The notes: generated by a model not told the origin, from the sequence alone. DNA of 12,270 nucleotides from Syntrophorhabdus sp. (GCA_020724025.1 DYHU01000042.1:1-12270); one strand, 5' to 3'. Positions 5,907 to 12,019 are shown, counted from the stretch's first letter. Numbers and translations are program-made.

Positions 5907-6515
5907 ATGAATGATAAAATGTCAAAAGGCAGATCCTTAATTCCTATGGAGCGGATTGAGCGATCAATCTTATTAATTCGTGCTCATAAAGTGATGCTCG
6001 ACCGTGATCTGGCTTATCTCTATGGGGTTACCACGAAAGTTCTAAACCAGGCGGTCAAAAGACATAAAGATAGGTTCCCTGAAGATTTCATGTTCCAGTT
6101 GACTATGGAAGAGGCGAAAATTGGGTGGACTGAAGTCAGAGGTGGTGGTTTAAGGTCACAAATTGTGACCTTAAAAAGAGGCCAGCACATCAAGTATCGC
6201 CCTTATGCCTTCACGGAGCATGGAATATTGATGCTGTCTAGTGTTTTAAACAGCGAGAAAGCGATTAAGGTCAATATTGAAATCATGAGGGCATTCGTCA
6301 GGCTCCGGCAGATACTTTCCACAAACAGGGAGCTTGCTAAAAGGCTGGATGAACTCGAAAGGAAATACGATGCCCAATTTAAAATAGTTTTTGATGCTAT
6401 TCGTCAATTGATGAGTCCACCGGAACCGCCAAAGAAACGAATAGGTTTTCTGGTGGAAGAACCGCATGTGCCCTACGAATCCTCAAAAGGATCTAAAAAG
6501 CAGAAAAGCCTATGA
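5907..6515 (+). CDS. ORF6N domain-containing protein
   Basis: A 202-residue protein with an N-terminal ORF6N domain (about 14-105). Its conserved features are IERSILLIRAHKVMLDRDLA, LYGVTTKVLNQAVKRH, RFPEDFMFQLT, SQIVTLKRGQHIKYRPYAFT and the LMLSSVLNSEKAIKVNIEIM stretch. ORF6N (KilA-N-related) is a DNA-binding domain first seen in phage antirepressors, but chromosomal copies of this length are widespread with unknown function. The middle (105-167) is helical and probably coiled coil (REL-AKRLDELERKYD). The C-terminal PPEPPKKRIGF tail is typical of the chromosomal group. GGTGAGG lies 7 nt before the ATG. M14 (MERIERS) is an alternative start. It lies between two TA modules and may be regulatory or defence-related; no partner is evident. 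Confidence 0.85.
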   Translation: MNDKMSKGRSLIPMERIERSILLIRAHKVMLDRDLAYLYGVTTKVLNQAVKRHKDRFPEDFMFQLTMEEAKIGWTEVRGGGLRSQIVTLKRGQHIKYRPYAFTEHGILMLSSVLNSEKAIKVNIEIMRAFVRLRQILSTNRELAKRLDELERKYDAQFKIVFDAIRQLMSPPEPPKKRIGFLVEEPHVPYESSKGSKKQKSL

Positions 6516-6580
6516 GCCTTTCTCAGGAACGCCGTCACGAATGGAATTCTTGGGATCAATTGATGCAAGAAGAGCCTTAA
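6512..6580 (+). CDS. Possible 22-residue ORF overlapping the ORF6N stop
   Basis: The ATG overlaps the ORF6N stop as ATGA, an arrangement that normally means coupled translation. The peptide starts MSLSQERRHEWNSWDQLM and ends after 22 residues at a TAA. After this TAA and a TAG two codons later, the same frame continues open to 6787. The two parts may therefore be pieces of one gene of about 92 codons broken by stops. I do not recognise either part. Confidence 0.3.
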   Translation: MSLSQERRHEWNSWDQLMQEEP

Positions 6581-6592
6581 GCGTAGCGATCA

Positions 6593-6787
6593 GTGACCGG
6601 AGGAACCTATGCCGGCTATTGCACCATTGAAGATTTGAGGGCTGCCCAGAAAGATCTTCTGGAAGCAAAAGATTTGGATGAGTTGAAGGCGACATTTAAG
6701 AAGTGGCGAAACATCGGCTGGAAGAATGTCTGCAAACTTTGGTTGCAGGAGAGCACCCCGGAAAAGTTGAAGGGTGAAGGGAAATGA
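6593..6787 (+). CDS. Small hypothetical protein, possibly the distal part of a broken gene
   Basis: An open frame of 64 codons from a GTG at 6593; no ATG lies near its start and there is no clear RBS. The product is charged and probably helical, with DLLEAKDLDELKATFKKW and a Trp-rich WRNIGWKNVCKLW segment, and it ends KLKGEGK. I do not recognise the family. It is in the same frame as the 22-codon ORF at 6512, separated by TAA-GCG-TAG, so it may be the C-terminal part of a gene interrupted by two stops. Against that, the frame stays open and looks protein-like, so a real small protein cannot be excluded. Confidence 0.35.
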   Translation: MTGGTYAGYCTIEDLRAAQKDLLEAKDLDELKATFKKWRNIGWKNVCKLWLQESTPEKLKGEGK

Positions 6788-7084
6788 GGTTTTAATCATT
6801 TCGGTGGGATGGGATGAAGTTGCATTTGAACCTACGTCCCATCTCTCGCAGGATGTCATCCTTAAAAAAGTTGGCCGTTTCAAATGCGGATTGCGGAATC
6901 TAAAGCTAAAAGCACCAGGGCACATAGCCCCAAGGGCATAGAGCGAACCGAACAGATTAAAGCTCGAAACAAGGCAGTCATTTCTGACTAACTTTTGTAG
7001 TCAATTCCTTATACATCTCTCTCCGGGGAGGCATGAAAAAGAATACCCGGGGTCGGACCTGCACTCTCCCTTCGAATCTTTCCT
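6788..7084. other. Non-coding region before the Phd/RelE module
   Basis: No gene is supported. It contains the first copy of the 22-23 bp motif (6854-6876), followed by ATGCGGATTGCGGAAT (6884-6899). That word recurs in the 8740 region with one change. A small perfect stem, AGTCA-TTTC-TGACT, lies near 6977-6990. The remaining sequence shows no signal I can name. Confidence 0.4.
6854..6876 (+). repeat. Recurrent 22-23 bp motif, copy 1
   Basis: The consensus of the three copies is (T/C)GTCA(T/C)CC(A/T)TAAAAA(A) followed by GTTG(G/A)CC. This copy reads TGTCATCCTTAAAAAAG and then TTGGCC. It is 887 bp before copy 2 in the same orientation, with only the Phd/RelE module between them. The TG start and AAAAAGTTGRCC core resemble the ends of some IS21-type insertion sequences as I remember them, so the copies may be orphan IS ends. 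Confidence 0.5.
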
Positions 7085-7120
7085 TTGACATTCGTATCAT
7101 TCTATGTATAATTATATGTA
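7085..7120 (+). promoter_or_regulatory. Consensus promoter and operator of the Phd/RelE module
   Basis: TTGACA (7085-7090), a 16-bp spacer and TATAAT (7107-7112) form a perfect-consensus pair of boxes. The -10 lies in the palindrome TATAATTATA (7107-7116), and ATGTAT occurs at 7104-7109 and 7115-7120, 11 bp apart. Overlap of operator and -10 is what an autorepressing Phd/YefM antitoxin would need. GAGGAGG (7128-7134) follows as RBS. Confidence 0.75.
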
Positions 7121-7141
7121 TCAAGAAGAGGAGGTTTTTCG

Positions 7142-7423
7142 ATGTTAGTAGATACAGAAAAATTGATACCCGTTACGAAGTTACAGAGGGAACTGACTCA
7201 GAAGCTCAAAGAGGTCTCCGAAACAGGTGAACCGGTTTATGTATTGCGGAATAATGAGATGGCAGCGGTGATTGTCTCTGCAGAAGAATACGAGCTATTG
7301 AGGGAGGCGGAGGAGATTCTTGAACATCTGGAGATTGCCGAGAAAATTGACAAAAGATTAAAAGGGCATGACCGTTCGAGGAATATCCCCTGGGAGAGGA
7401 TAAAGAAGAGACATGGTCTATAG
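7142..7423 (+). CDS. Phd/YefM family antitoxin
   Basis: A 93-residue type II antitoxin. The N-terminal Phd/YefM domain (about 8-60) has LIPVTKLQRELTQKLKEV, then GEPVYVLRNNEMAAVIVS (29-46) and EYELLRE (49-55). It dimerises and binds the operator. The C-terminal part (60-93) is charged and helical; it would wrap and neutralise the RelE toxin. GAGGAGG at 7128-7134 with 7-nt spacing fixes the start. The last 11 bases overlap the toxin gene, so the two are translated in a coupled manner. The strong promoter just upstream is probably repressed by this protein alone or with the toxin. Confidence 0.87.
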   Translation: MLVDTEKLIPVTKLQRELTQKLKEVSETGEPVYVLRNNEMAAVIVSAEEYELLREAEEILEHLEIAEKIDKRLKGHDRSRNIPWERIKKRHGL

Positions 7424-7724
7424 GATTGAATTCCTTCCGGATGCAGAAAAGGATTTCGATGCTCTGGACGGGTCTATCAGGAAAGAGGTTTCCAAAAAGA
7501 TTGATGTGCTCGCCGAAAATCCGTTTTTAGGCAAACCTCTCGGGAAAAAGTACGGACTGGATCTGACAGGGTTCTATAAACTCTACGTTGCAAAGAAGAA
7601 GTATCGGATTGTCTATCGACTGGTTGGAAAGTACATCGAGGTAATAGAGATCGTAGGCATTGGAAAGAGAGATAAGGAAGAGGTTTACAAGCTGGTTGCC
7701 AGGCGGCTAAGGAGATTGATCTAA
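7413..7724 (+). CDS. RelE/ParE family toxin
   Basis: A 103-residue protein of the RelE/ParE superfamily. MVYRIEFLPDAEKDFDAL is the opening strand-helix, KEVSKKIDVLAENPFLGKPL (24-43) the second helix region, and FYKLYVAKKKYRIVYRL (54-70) the basic core strands. It ends GIGKRDKEEVYKLVARRL, with the Arg and Tyr that are typical of active RelE-like ribonucleases. Basic residues in K61-K63 and R65 could contact RNA. It probably cleaves mRNA at the ribosome; a gyrase-directed ParE role is less likely because the partner is Phd/YefM-type, but it cannot be excluded. It is translated from an ATG inside the antitoxin gene. The second motif copy begins 16 bp after the stop. Confidence 0.87.
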   Translation: MVYRIEFLPDAEKDFDALDGSIRKEVSKKIDVLAENPFLGKPLGKKYGLDLTGFYKLYVAKKKYRIVYRLVGKYIEVIEIVGIGKRDKEEVYKLVARRLRRLI

Positions 7725-7740
7725 TTATAAAGGAGACCAG

Positions 7741-7762
7741 TGTCATCCATAAAAAGTTGGCC
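7741..7762 (+). repeat. Recurrent 22-23 bp motif, copy 2
   Basis: TGTCATCCATAAAAAG followed by TTGGCC; one A shorter than the other copies. It sits just after the RelE gene and 916 bp before copy 3, with only the RHH/PIN module between them. The sequence after it (7775-7820) is a purine-rich GATGAGGAGATGAGGAGAT tandem stretch. No gene is supported between 7763 and 7921. Confidence 0.5.
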
Positions 7763-7921
7763 CAATCGATTAAGAACGAAGATGAGGAGATGAGGAGATA
7801 GGGTGATGGGGTGATATTCTGCTACGGAGGAAGTGCCGCATAACAGAAAGCTCAAACCTGAATGTACCATCTTTTCTTTAGCCTCTTCATAATATTCCTT
7901 AACCACAGGGTTCGATCGATC

Positions 7922-7957
7922 TTGACAATCATCTAAAATGTAGTGTATTGTAATACA
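7922..7957 (+). promoter_or_regulatory. Promoter and operator of the RHH/PIN module
   Basis: TTGACA (7922-7927) is a perfect -35. The -10 is weak (TATTGT at 7946-7951, spacer 18) and lies inside a perfect inverted repeat TGTATT-GT-AATACA (7944-7957). This is a good candidate operator for the ribbon-helix-helix antitoxin. The RBS AGGAGG (7957-7962) abuts it. Confidence 0.62.
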
Positions 7958-7970
7958 GGAGGTGTTGATC

Positions 7971-8189
7971 ATGCGATCTGTTCTCTCTGTGAGTTTACCT
8001 GAAAAGATATCTTCTGAACTCGAAAGGTTTGCGAAAAGAACCGGCCGATCCAAGAGTGATATTGTGAAAGAGTCGGTCAGCCTTTACATGTGGGAAGCCC
8101 AGTTGCGTAAAATGCAGAAGCGATTCGGTGCAAGGGCAAAGAAAGCGGGTATCGTGACCGAAGAGGATATTTTTAAGGTGGTATCGTGA
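7971..8189 (+). CDS. Ribbon-helix-helix (CopG-type) antitoxin
   Basis: A 72-residue protein. The N-terminal strand RSVLSVSLPEKI (2-13) and the two helices SSELERFAKRTG and SKSDIVKESVSLYMWEAQ form a ribbon-helix-helix DNA-binding domain. The charged tail (KMQKRFGARAKKAG onward, ending TEEDIFKVVS) would bind the toxin. ATG 7971 is preferred to the in-frame GTG at 7962 because AGGAGG (7957-7962) would overlap that GTG but is 8 nt from the ATG. Its stop codon overlaps the toxin GTG start (GTGA), so the two are coupled. It probably represses from the inverted repeat at 7944-7957. Confidence 0.85.
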   Translation: MRSVLSVSLPEKISSELERFAKRTGRSKSDIVKESVSLYMWEAQLRKMQKRFGARAKKAGIVTEEDIFKVVS

Positions 8190-8590
8190 AGGCCGTGTTT
8201 GATACGAATGTATTCGTGGCCGCCTTTGCAACGGAAGGAATCTGTTCAAAACTTCTTATTCGGGGGCGAAAGAGAGACTTTGATCTTATCGCCTGCCCTG
8301 TTATTTTTAAAGAATTTGAACAGGTTCTTATAAAGAAGTCCTCAGCCACAAGAAATGAACTACGGGATGCCCTGCGGCTCATTTCAGAAGCTCTTTCCAG
8401 TATTGTGAGTCCCTCCAAAAGGGTTGATGGGATTTGTCGGGATCGAGACGATGATGCCATATTGGCGTGTGCTCTATCAGCAGAAGCAGATTATCTTGTG
8501 ACGGGAGATGCCGATTTACTCGAATTGGGAACCTTCAAAGGAATAAAGATCGTTACCCCCCGGGATTTTGAGCTGCTTTTCAATGATTGA
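8186..8590 (+). CDS. PIN domain toxin (putative TA toxin component, PIN family)
   Basis: A 134-residue PIN-domain ribonuclease of the group often annotated as 'putative toxin-antitoxin system toxin component, PIN family', which differs from classic VapC. The acidic metal-binding set is visible: D6 in VFDTNVF, E43 or E45 in FKEFEQVL, D88-D90 in RDRDDDAILACAL, and D108/D110 in YLVTGDADLLEL. The end, IKIVTPRDFELLF, is the usual last strand and helix. It starts with GTG overlapping the antitoxin stop. It is expected to cut a specific RNA, with an unknown target. The chain is full length with no sign of inactivation. No terminator follows; copy 3 of the motif lies 67 bp downstream. Confidence 0.87.
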   Translation: MKAVFDTNVFVAAFATEGICSKLLIRGRKRDFDLIACPVIFKEFEQVLIKKSSATRNELRDALRLISEALSSIVSPSKRVDGICRDRDDDAILACALSAEADYLVTGDADLLELGTFKGIKIVTPRDFELLFND

Positions 8591-8815
8591 TTGTTTCGAA
8601 AAAAGAGGAGGCAGTAGAACAAGCTTCGGGGTCGGGCTTGAGAAATTGAGATTTGGCGTCACCCATAAAAAAGTTGACCCTACTTAATTCGGATTTCGGA
8701 ATGCGGAGTTCGGAATTGAAAGCATTTAAAACAAATCTTTCTATGCGGATTGCCGAATTCGGAATTTAAAACATTGGAAAAGAAGTATATTTTTTAGACT
8801 AAGAATGCATGGCGG
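8591..8815. other. Non-coding, repeat-rich gap before the AlbA_2 gene
   Basis: No gene is supported. It contains motif copy 3 (8657-8679) and then an approximate inverted repeat built from CGGAAT-type words. AATTCGGATTTCGGAATGCG (from about 8686) faces ATGCGGATTGCCGAATTCGG (8743-8762), and GCATTTAAAAC/GGAATTTAAAAC also recurs as a direct repeat. It resembles the hairpin repeats in the fix gaps in style but not in sequence. Confidence 0.45.
8657..8679 (+). repeat. Recurrent 22-23 bp motif, copy 3
   Basis: CGTCACCCATAAAAAAG followed by TTGACC, differing from copy 1 at four positions. It is in the same orientation as the other two and follows the RHH/PIN module. Confidence 0.5.
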
Positions 8816-8944
8816 ATGGAGCAGGAGAAACTTCTTGAACTCCTCGCTGAAGTCCAGCGGCACCAGGGCGAGTTGGACAATTTAGGGTCGAGATCAGTTC
8901 AGGGCGGAACACCGAAGCGGCTTTTTGAACGGACAAAAATATGA
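8816..8944 (+). CDS. Possible 42-residue leader ORF coupled to the AlbA_2 gene (gene remnant)
   Basis: The frame starts MEQEKLLELLAEVQRHQGEL and contains QGGTPKRLFER near residues 30-40. It stops at TGA 8942-8944, which overlaps the next ATG as ATGA. The amphipathic helix followed by a GGTPKRLFE-like segment resembles the beginning of other AlbA_2-domain proteins, where a similar segment precedes LSAFAN. It could therefore be the stump of a second such gene joined to the intact one. No strong RBS is seen, so translation is uncertain. Confidence 0.35.
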   Translation: MEQEKLLELLAEVQRHQGELDNLGSRSVQGGTPKRLFERTKI

Positions 8945-10371
8945 AGCAGACAGACCTTGATACTCTTCTCCGAGAAGGAGAGGGGTCAATGTTGGAGTAC
9001 AAGGAATCCTTCTCTTCCTCATTTGCCCGGGATCTCGTCGCCTTCGCCAACAGTTCAGGAGGGAAGATCCTTCTGGGTGTCCATGACGATGGAAGAGTTG
9101 TCGGGGTGCGAGACAGTAATAAGTTGCGAGCTCAAATCCAAGATATCGCCAGAAACTGTGATCCACCTGTAAAAATTCTGTTTGAGACGGTGGGAAAGGT
9201 CATGGCAATAACCGTCCGAGAGAGCGAAAGTAAACCAGTTCAATGCCGTGAAGGATTTTTCTGGCGTCAAGGAGCAGTTACCCAGAAGCTCTCACGCGAT
9301 GAGATACGAGATTTTTTCCGAAGCGAAGGGGCCATCCGATTCGACCTGACGGTCTGTCCAAAATTCCGCTATCCTGAGGACTTCGACCGGAAAAAATTCG
9401 ATGCCTGGATTAGGCAAAGCCGAATCACTCCAAGAAGGAGGATTGATGATGTTCTGGTCAATATTGAGGTTGCTGAGCGGGCTGGAAGACGACTCCTCTT
9501 CCGAAATGCAGGGGTTCTCTTCTTTGCTAAGAATATAAACCATTTCTTTCCCCAAGCTTATGTAACCTGTCTTCTGGCAAAGGGCATTGACAAGGTTAAT
9601 ATTCTGGACCGCAAAGATTTTGCTGGAGGTCTTGTAAGCGACATCGAGGAAAGCCTCCGTTTCATTGAGAGGAATACACGGACCGGCTACCGCATTGAGA
9701 AGTTAAGACGCGAAGATGTGCCCGAATATCCCATGCGTGCATTGCGCGAAGCAATTACAAATGCTGTTATGCACCGGGACTACTTTGAAGCAGGTGCAAA
9801 TGTCTTCGTTGAAATATACGACGATCGAGTTGAGATCAGTAATCCGGGGGGCTTGCCAAAGGGGTTAAGCAAAGAAGAACTCGGCACTCGCAGTGTGAGA
9901 AGGAATCCGCTTATAGCGGACCTTCTCCACCGGATTGCTTTAATTGAGAAGGCAGGGACAGGAATCCGGCGTATGATAGAGGACGCAAGGAAGCATAAAT
10001 GCCCTGAACCAAGATTCGGGGTTAATGGATTCTTCACCGCCACTTTCTGGCCAAACGTCGAAATAGCTCGTAAAATCACCCCGCAAGTTACCCCTCAAGT
10101 CACCCCGCAAGCTGGTGAGCAAGTCACCGAACAAGTTACCGAACAAGTTGCGATCATGTTGCAGGCTGCTTGTGAACCGCGTTCACTGAAAGAGCTTCAA
10201 ATTGCGGTTGGCCTCAAGCATCGGCCGCACTTTATAAAATCATATCTGGAACCCCTGTTGGCTGCCAAGTGGCTCGAAATGACGATACCAGATAAGCCTC
10301 GAAGCTCAAAACAACGTTACAGAACGACGGATCTTGGACGTAAAGTACTGGCCCAAAAGAGCGGAGGATAA
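8941..10371 (+). CDS. AlbA_2 (Schlafen)-HATPase domain protein, RecG-like putative transcriptional regulator
   Basis: A 476-residue protein with a three-part layout. Residues 10-125 are an AlbA_2/Schlafen domain: MLEYKESFSSSFARDLVAFA with E19/K21, then SSGGKILLGVHDDGRVVG. Residues 260-370 are a GHKL-like ATPase (HATPase_c_4) domain: REAITNAVMHRDY (269-281) is the N-box, followed by NPGGLP (301-306) and EKAGTGIRRM (336-345). A linker of six four-residue units (380-403) leads to a C-terminal winged-helix-like domain (about 404-470). Such proteins are often called ATP-dependent DNA helicase RecG-like, but they lack helicase motifs and are better described as putative regulators, sometimes linked to defence. 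The ATG overlaps the preceding small ORF. I see no standard RBS directly ahead, which fits coupled initiation. The gene is full length. Confidence 0.83.
   Translation: MKQTDLDTLLREGEGSMLEYKESFSSSFARDLVAFANSSGGKILLGVHDDGRVVGVRDSNKLRAQIQDIARNCDPPVKILFETVGKVMAITVRESESKPVQCREGFFWRQGAVTQKLSRDEIRDFFRSEGAIRFDLTVCPKFRYPEDFDRKKFDAWIRQSRITPRRRIDDVLVNIEVAERAGRRLLFRNAGVLFFAKNINHFFPQAYVTCLLAKGIDKVNILDRKDFAGGLVSDIEESLRFIERNTRTGYRIEKLRREDVPEYPMRALREAITNAVMHRDYFEAGANVFVEIYDDRVEISNPGGLPKGLSKEELGTRSVRRNPLIADLLHRIALIEKAGTGIRRMIEDARKHKCPEPRFGVNGFFTATFWPNVEIARKITPQVTPQVTPQAGEQVTEQVTEQVAIMLQAACEPRSLKELQIAVGLKHRPHFIKSYLEPLLAAKWLEMTIPDKPRSSKQRYRTTDLGRKVLAQKSGG
10078..10149 (+). repeat. Six in-frame 12-bp units encoding the (T/G)(P/E)Q(V/A) linker
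   Basis: The 72 bases encode TPQV, TPQV, TPQA, GEQV, TEQV and TEQV between the ATPase and winged-helix domains. The units are similar, not identical, at the DNA level (CCGCAAGTTACC, CCTCAAGTCACC, and so on). Loss or gain of a unit would keep the frame and only change linker length. Confidence 0.8.
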
Positions 10372-10574
10372 CAGATTTCAGAGATTGAAATATCAGAGAC
10401 CGCACTTATTGGGCCGGAGAAACATAATCAGGGCAAAAAAATTGGAAATGTTCCATCTCAAACAGAGTGGTGCTATTAACTCATCTTACTTGCAGAAATG
10501 TTTGAGTCTCCATGCCCCTATAGTCATAACCGATTTGGGTAACCTCTTTAGATTTTCTTAAGGTAGACTAAGAC

Positions 10575-10604
10575 TTGCTTGATCAATAAGTGATCATGGA
10601 TAAT
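10575..10604 (+). promoter_or_regulatory. Weak promoter candidate for fixCX
   Basis: TTGCTT (10575-10580) and GATAAT (10599-10604) with an 18-bp spacer lie just before fixC. Two TGATCA sites (10579-10584 and 10591-10596), separated by six bases, fall in the spacer. The match is partial, so confidence is low. The rest of the 10372-10627 gap shows no gene, terminator or RBS of normal strength. Confidence 0.3.
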
Positions 10605-10627
10605 GATATTTATATGGTGTAATAAAA

Positions 10628-11917
10628 ATGGAAAAAGTGGATATCATCATTGTGGGCGGAGGACTGGCAGGTCTCTCCTGCGCCTATGAATTGGCCGATT
10701 CGGGAATGACCGTCCTTATCCTGGAACGGGGCGATTTCTCAGGAAGCAAGAACATAACTGGTGGAAGGATCTACCTCCGTCCCATTCTCCCTTATCTTCC
10801 CGACATCTGGAAAGAAGCGCCCTTGGAAAGGCATGTGACGAAAGAGATCTTCACGGCCATGGGAAAGACCAACTCCACCACCTTTGAACTCTTCAGCGAC
10901 CGGTTTAACCAGGAACCTTTCCCGAGTTACACGATTCTCAGGGCTAAATTTGATCGCTGGTTCGCCGACCTCGTAACAGATAAAGGAGGTTTCGTAGTTC
11001 CCCAGAAGACAGTGGATGATCTCATCAAAGAGGATGGGAAAGTCATTGGAGTGAGAGCGGGGGAGGAGGAGATCGGGGCGGACTGTGTGGTGGCGGCAGA
11101 TGGAATTCTCTCCTTTTTGGCGGAGAAGGCCGGCCTTCGGAAACCCTATCAGCCCCAGCACTTTGCACTGGGATTTAAGGAAGTGATCCGGCTCGATGCG
11201 AAAACCATCGAAGATCGGTTTAGACTCGGAGAAAACGAAGGAGCGGCCCAGCTCTTCGTCGGTTCTCTCACCCAGGGGATGATGGGAGGGGGGTTTCTCT
11301 ATACCAATCGGGATAGCCTCTCTCTTGGGATGGTCATTGGCCTCCATTCTCTCAACCAAAGGGAACCCCGCGAGGAAGCTTATAAACTCCTGGATCAGTT
11401 TAAAGAGAGGCCTGAAATCAAAAACCTGATCAGAGGAGGAGATACGGTTGAGTATTCGGCCCACCTGATCACTGAGGGTGGAATTCATAATATGCCCAAA
11501 GTCTATTCCGATGGAATGCTCGTGATAGGGGATGCCGCCGGCCTCGGGCTCAATATGCTGGTCACGGTGAGGGGGATGGAGTATGCCATGGTCTCAGGTG
11601 TCCTTGCGGGCCGGACAATAAAAATGGCAAAAGAGAGGAACGACTTTTCAGCTTCCACGTTGATCCATTATGAGAAACTTCTCAATGAAAGTTTTATAAT
11701 GAGAGAAATGGACAACTTCAAAAATTCCCTCTCGATTCTGGACAACGAGAGACTCTTTACCAAATATCCTCAGGCCATCTCTGATCTCTTCGAAAAAGTG
11801 ATGTGGGTGGACGAGAACCCCAAAGAGGGAATCTATAAAACCAAAATGGCGGAGTTGAAGAAGCATTTTTTAAATCTTGAAACCCTGAAAGACTGGTGGC
11901 AGTTCAGGAAAATATAA
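10628..11917 (+). CDS. fixC: FixC flavoprotein (ETF-quinone oxidoreductase family)
   Basis: A 429-residue FAD oxidoreductase, the length of E. coli FixC. DIIIVGGGLAGLSCAYELA gives the dinucleotide-binding GxGxxG at residues 10-15, with E33 at the end of the second strand to hold the ribose. GSKNITGGRIY lies at 39-49, VVAADGILSFLA at 154-165, and VIGDAAGLGLN (299-309) is the second FAD motif. The partner ferredoxin FixX follows. FixCX takes electrons from, or passes them to, the FixAB ETF; in FixABCX it also links to the quinone or ferredoxin pool. The RBS is poor: only GGTG about 9 bp before the ATG. In a standard fix operon fixC follows fixB directly. Here the island separates them, so expression must rely on readthrough or a local promoter. 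The coding sequence itself is intact. Confidence 0.93.
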   Translation: MEKVDIIIVGGGLAGLSCAYELADSGMTVLILERGDFSGSKNITGGRIYLRPILPYLPDIWKEAPLERHVTKEIFTAMGKTNSTTFELFSDRFNQEPFPSYTILRAKFDRWFADLVTDKGGFVVPQKTVDDLIKEDGKVIGVRAGEEEIGADCVVAADGILSFLAEKAGLRKPYQPQHFALGFKEVIRLDAKTIEDRFRLGENEGAAQLFVGSLTQGMMGGGFLYTNRDSLSLGMVIGLHSLNQREPREEAYKLLDQFKERPEIKNLIRGGDTVEYSAHLITEGGIHNMPKVYSDGMLVIGDAAGLGLNMLVTVRGMEYAMVSGVLAGRTIKMAKERNDFSASTLIHYEKLLNESFIMREMDNFKNSLSILDNERLFTKYPQAISDLFEKVMWVDENPKEGIYKTKMAELKKHFLNLETLKDWWQFRKI

Positions 11918-11933
11918 CCAATATTTTCTCTCG

Positions 11934-11998
11934 GTCATTCCTGCGAAAGCAGGAATCCAGGATAGCTTTTACTGGATTCCCGTTTGCACGGGAATGAC
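11934..11998. repeat. Paired-hairpin ATTCC/GGAAT repeat between fixC and fixX
   Basis: Two perfect 8-bp hairpins, ATTCCTGC-GAAA-GCAGGAAT (11937-11956) and ATTCCCGT-TTGC-ACGGGAAT (11976-11995), are framed by GTC/GAC ends and joined by TCCAG/CTGGA. It has the same architecture as the core of the MITE-like element at 4982-5050. Similar ATTCCC/GGGAAT repeats are widespread in several bacterial groups. It lies 22 bp before fixX, without a T run. Confidence 0.7.
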
Positions 11999-12019
11999 AG
12001 GATCGATTAAGGTGTGTTA

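Noticed and set aside
7033..7230. Forward ORF of 65 codons before and over the Phd gene
   Set aside because: It crosses the promoter and the antitoxin start in another frame. The Phd gene has the RBS and domain support.
7721..8053. Reverse-strand ORF of 110 codons over the gap and the RHH gene
   Set aside because: It overlaps the start of a well-supported antitoxin gene and its operator, has no recognisable domain and no RBS I can support.
6854..8679. Integron-type cassette array with attC sites
   Set aside because: The repeated motif ends in GTTGGCC or GTTGACC, which does not fit the GTTRRRY core, and no paired R'/L' sites or integrase are present.
10739..11488. Reverse-strand ORF of 249 codons inside fixC
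   Set aside because: It is the antisense shadow of a clear fixC frame, with no domain features.
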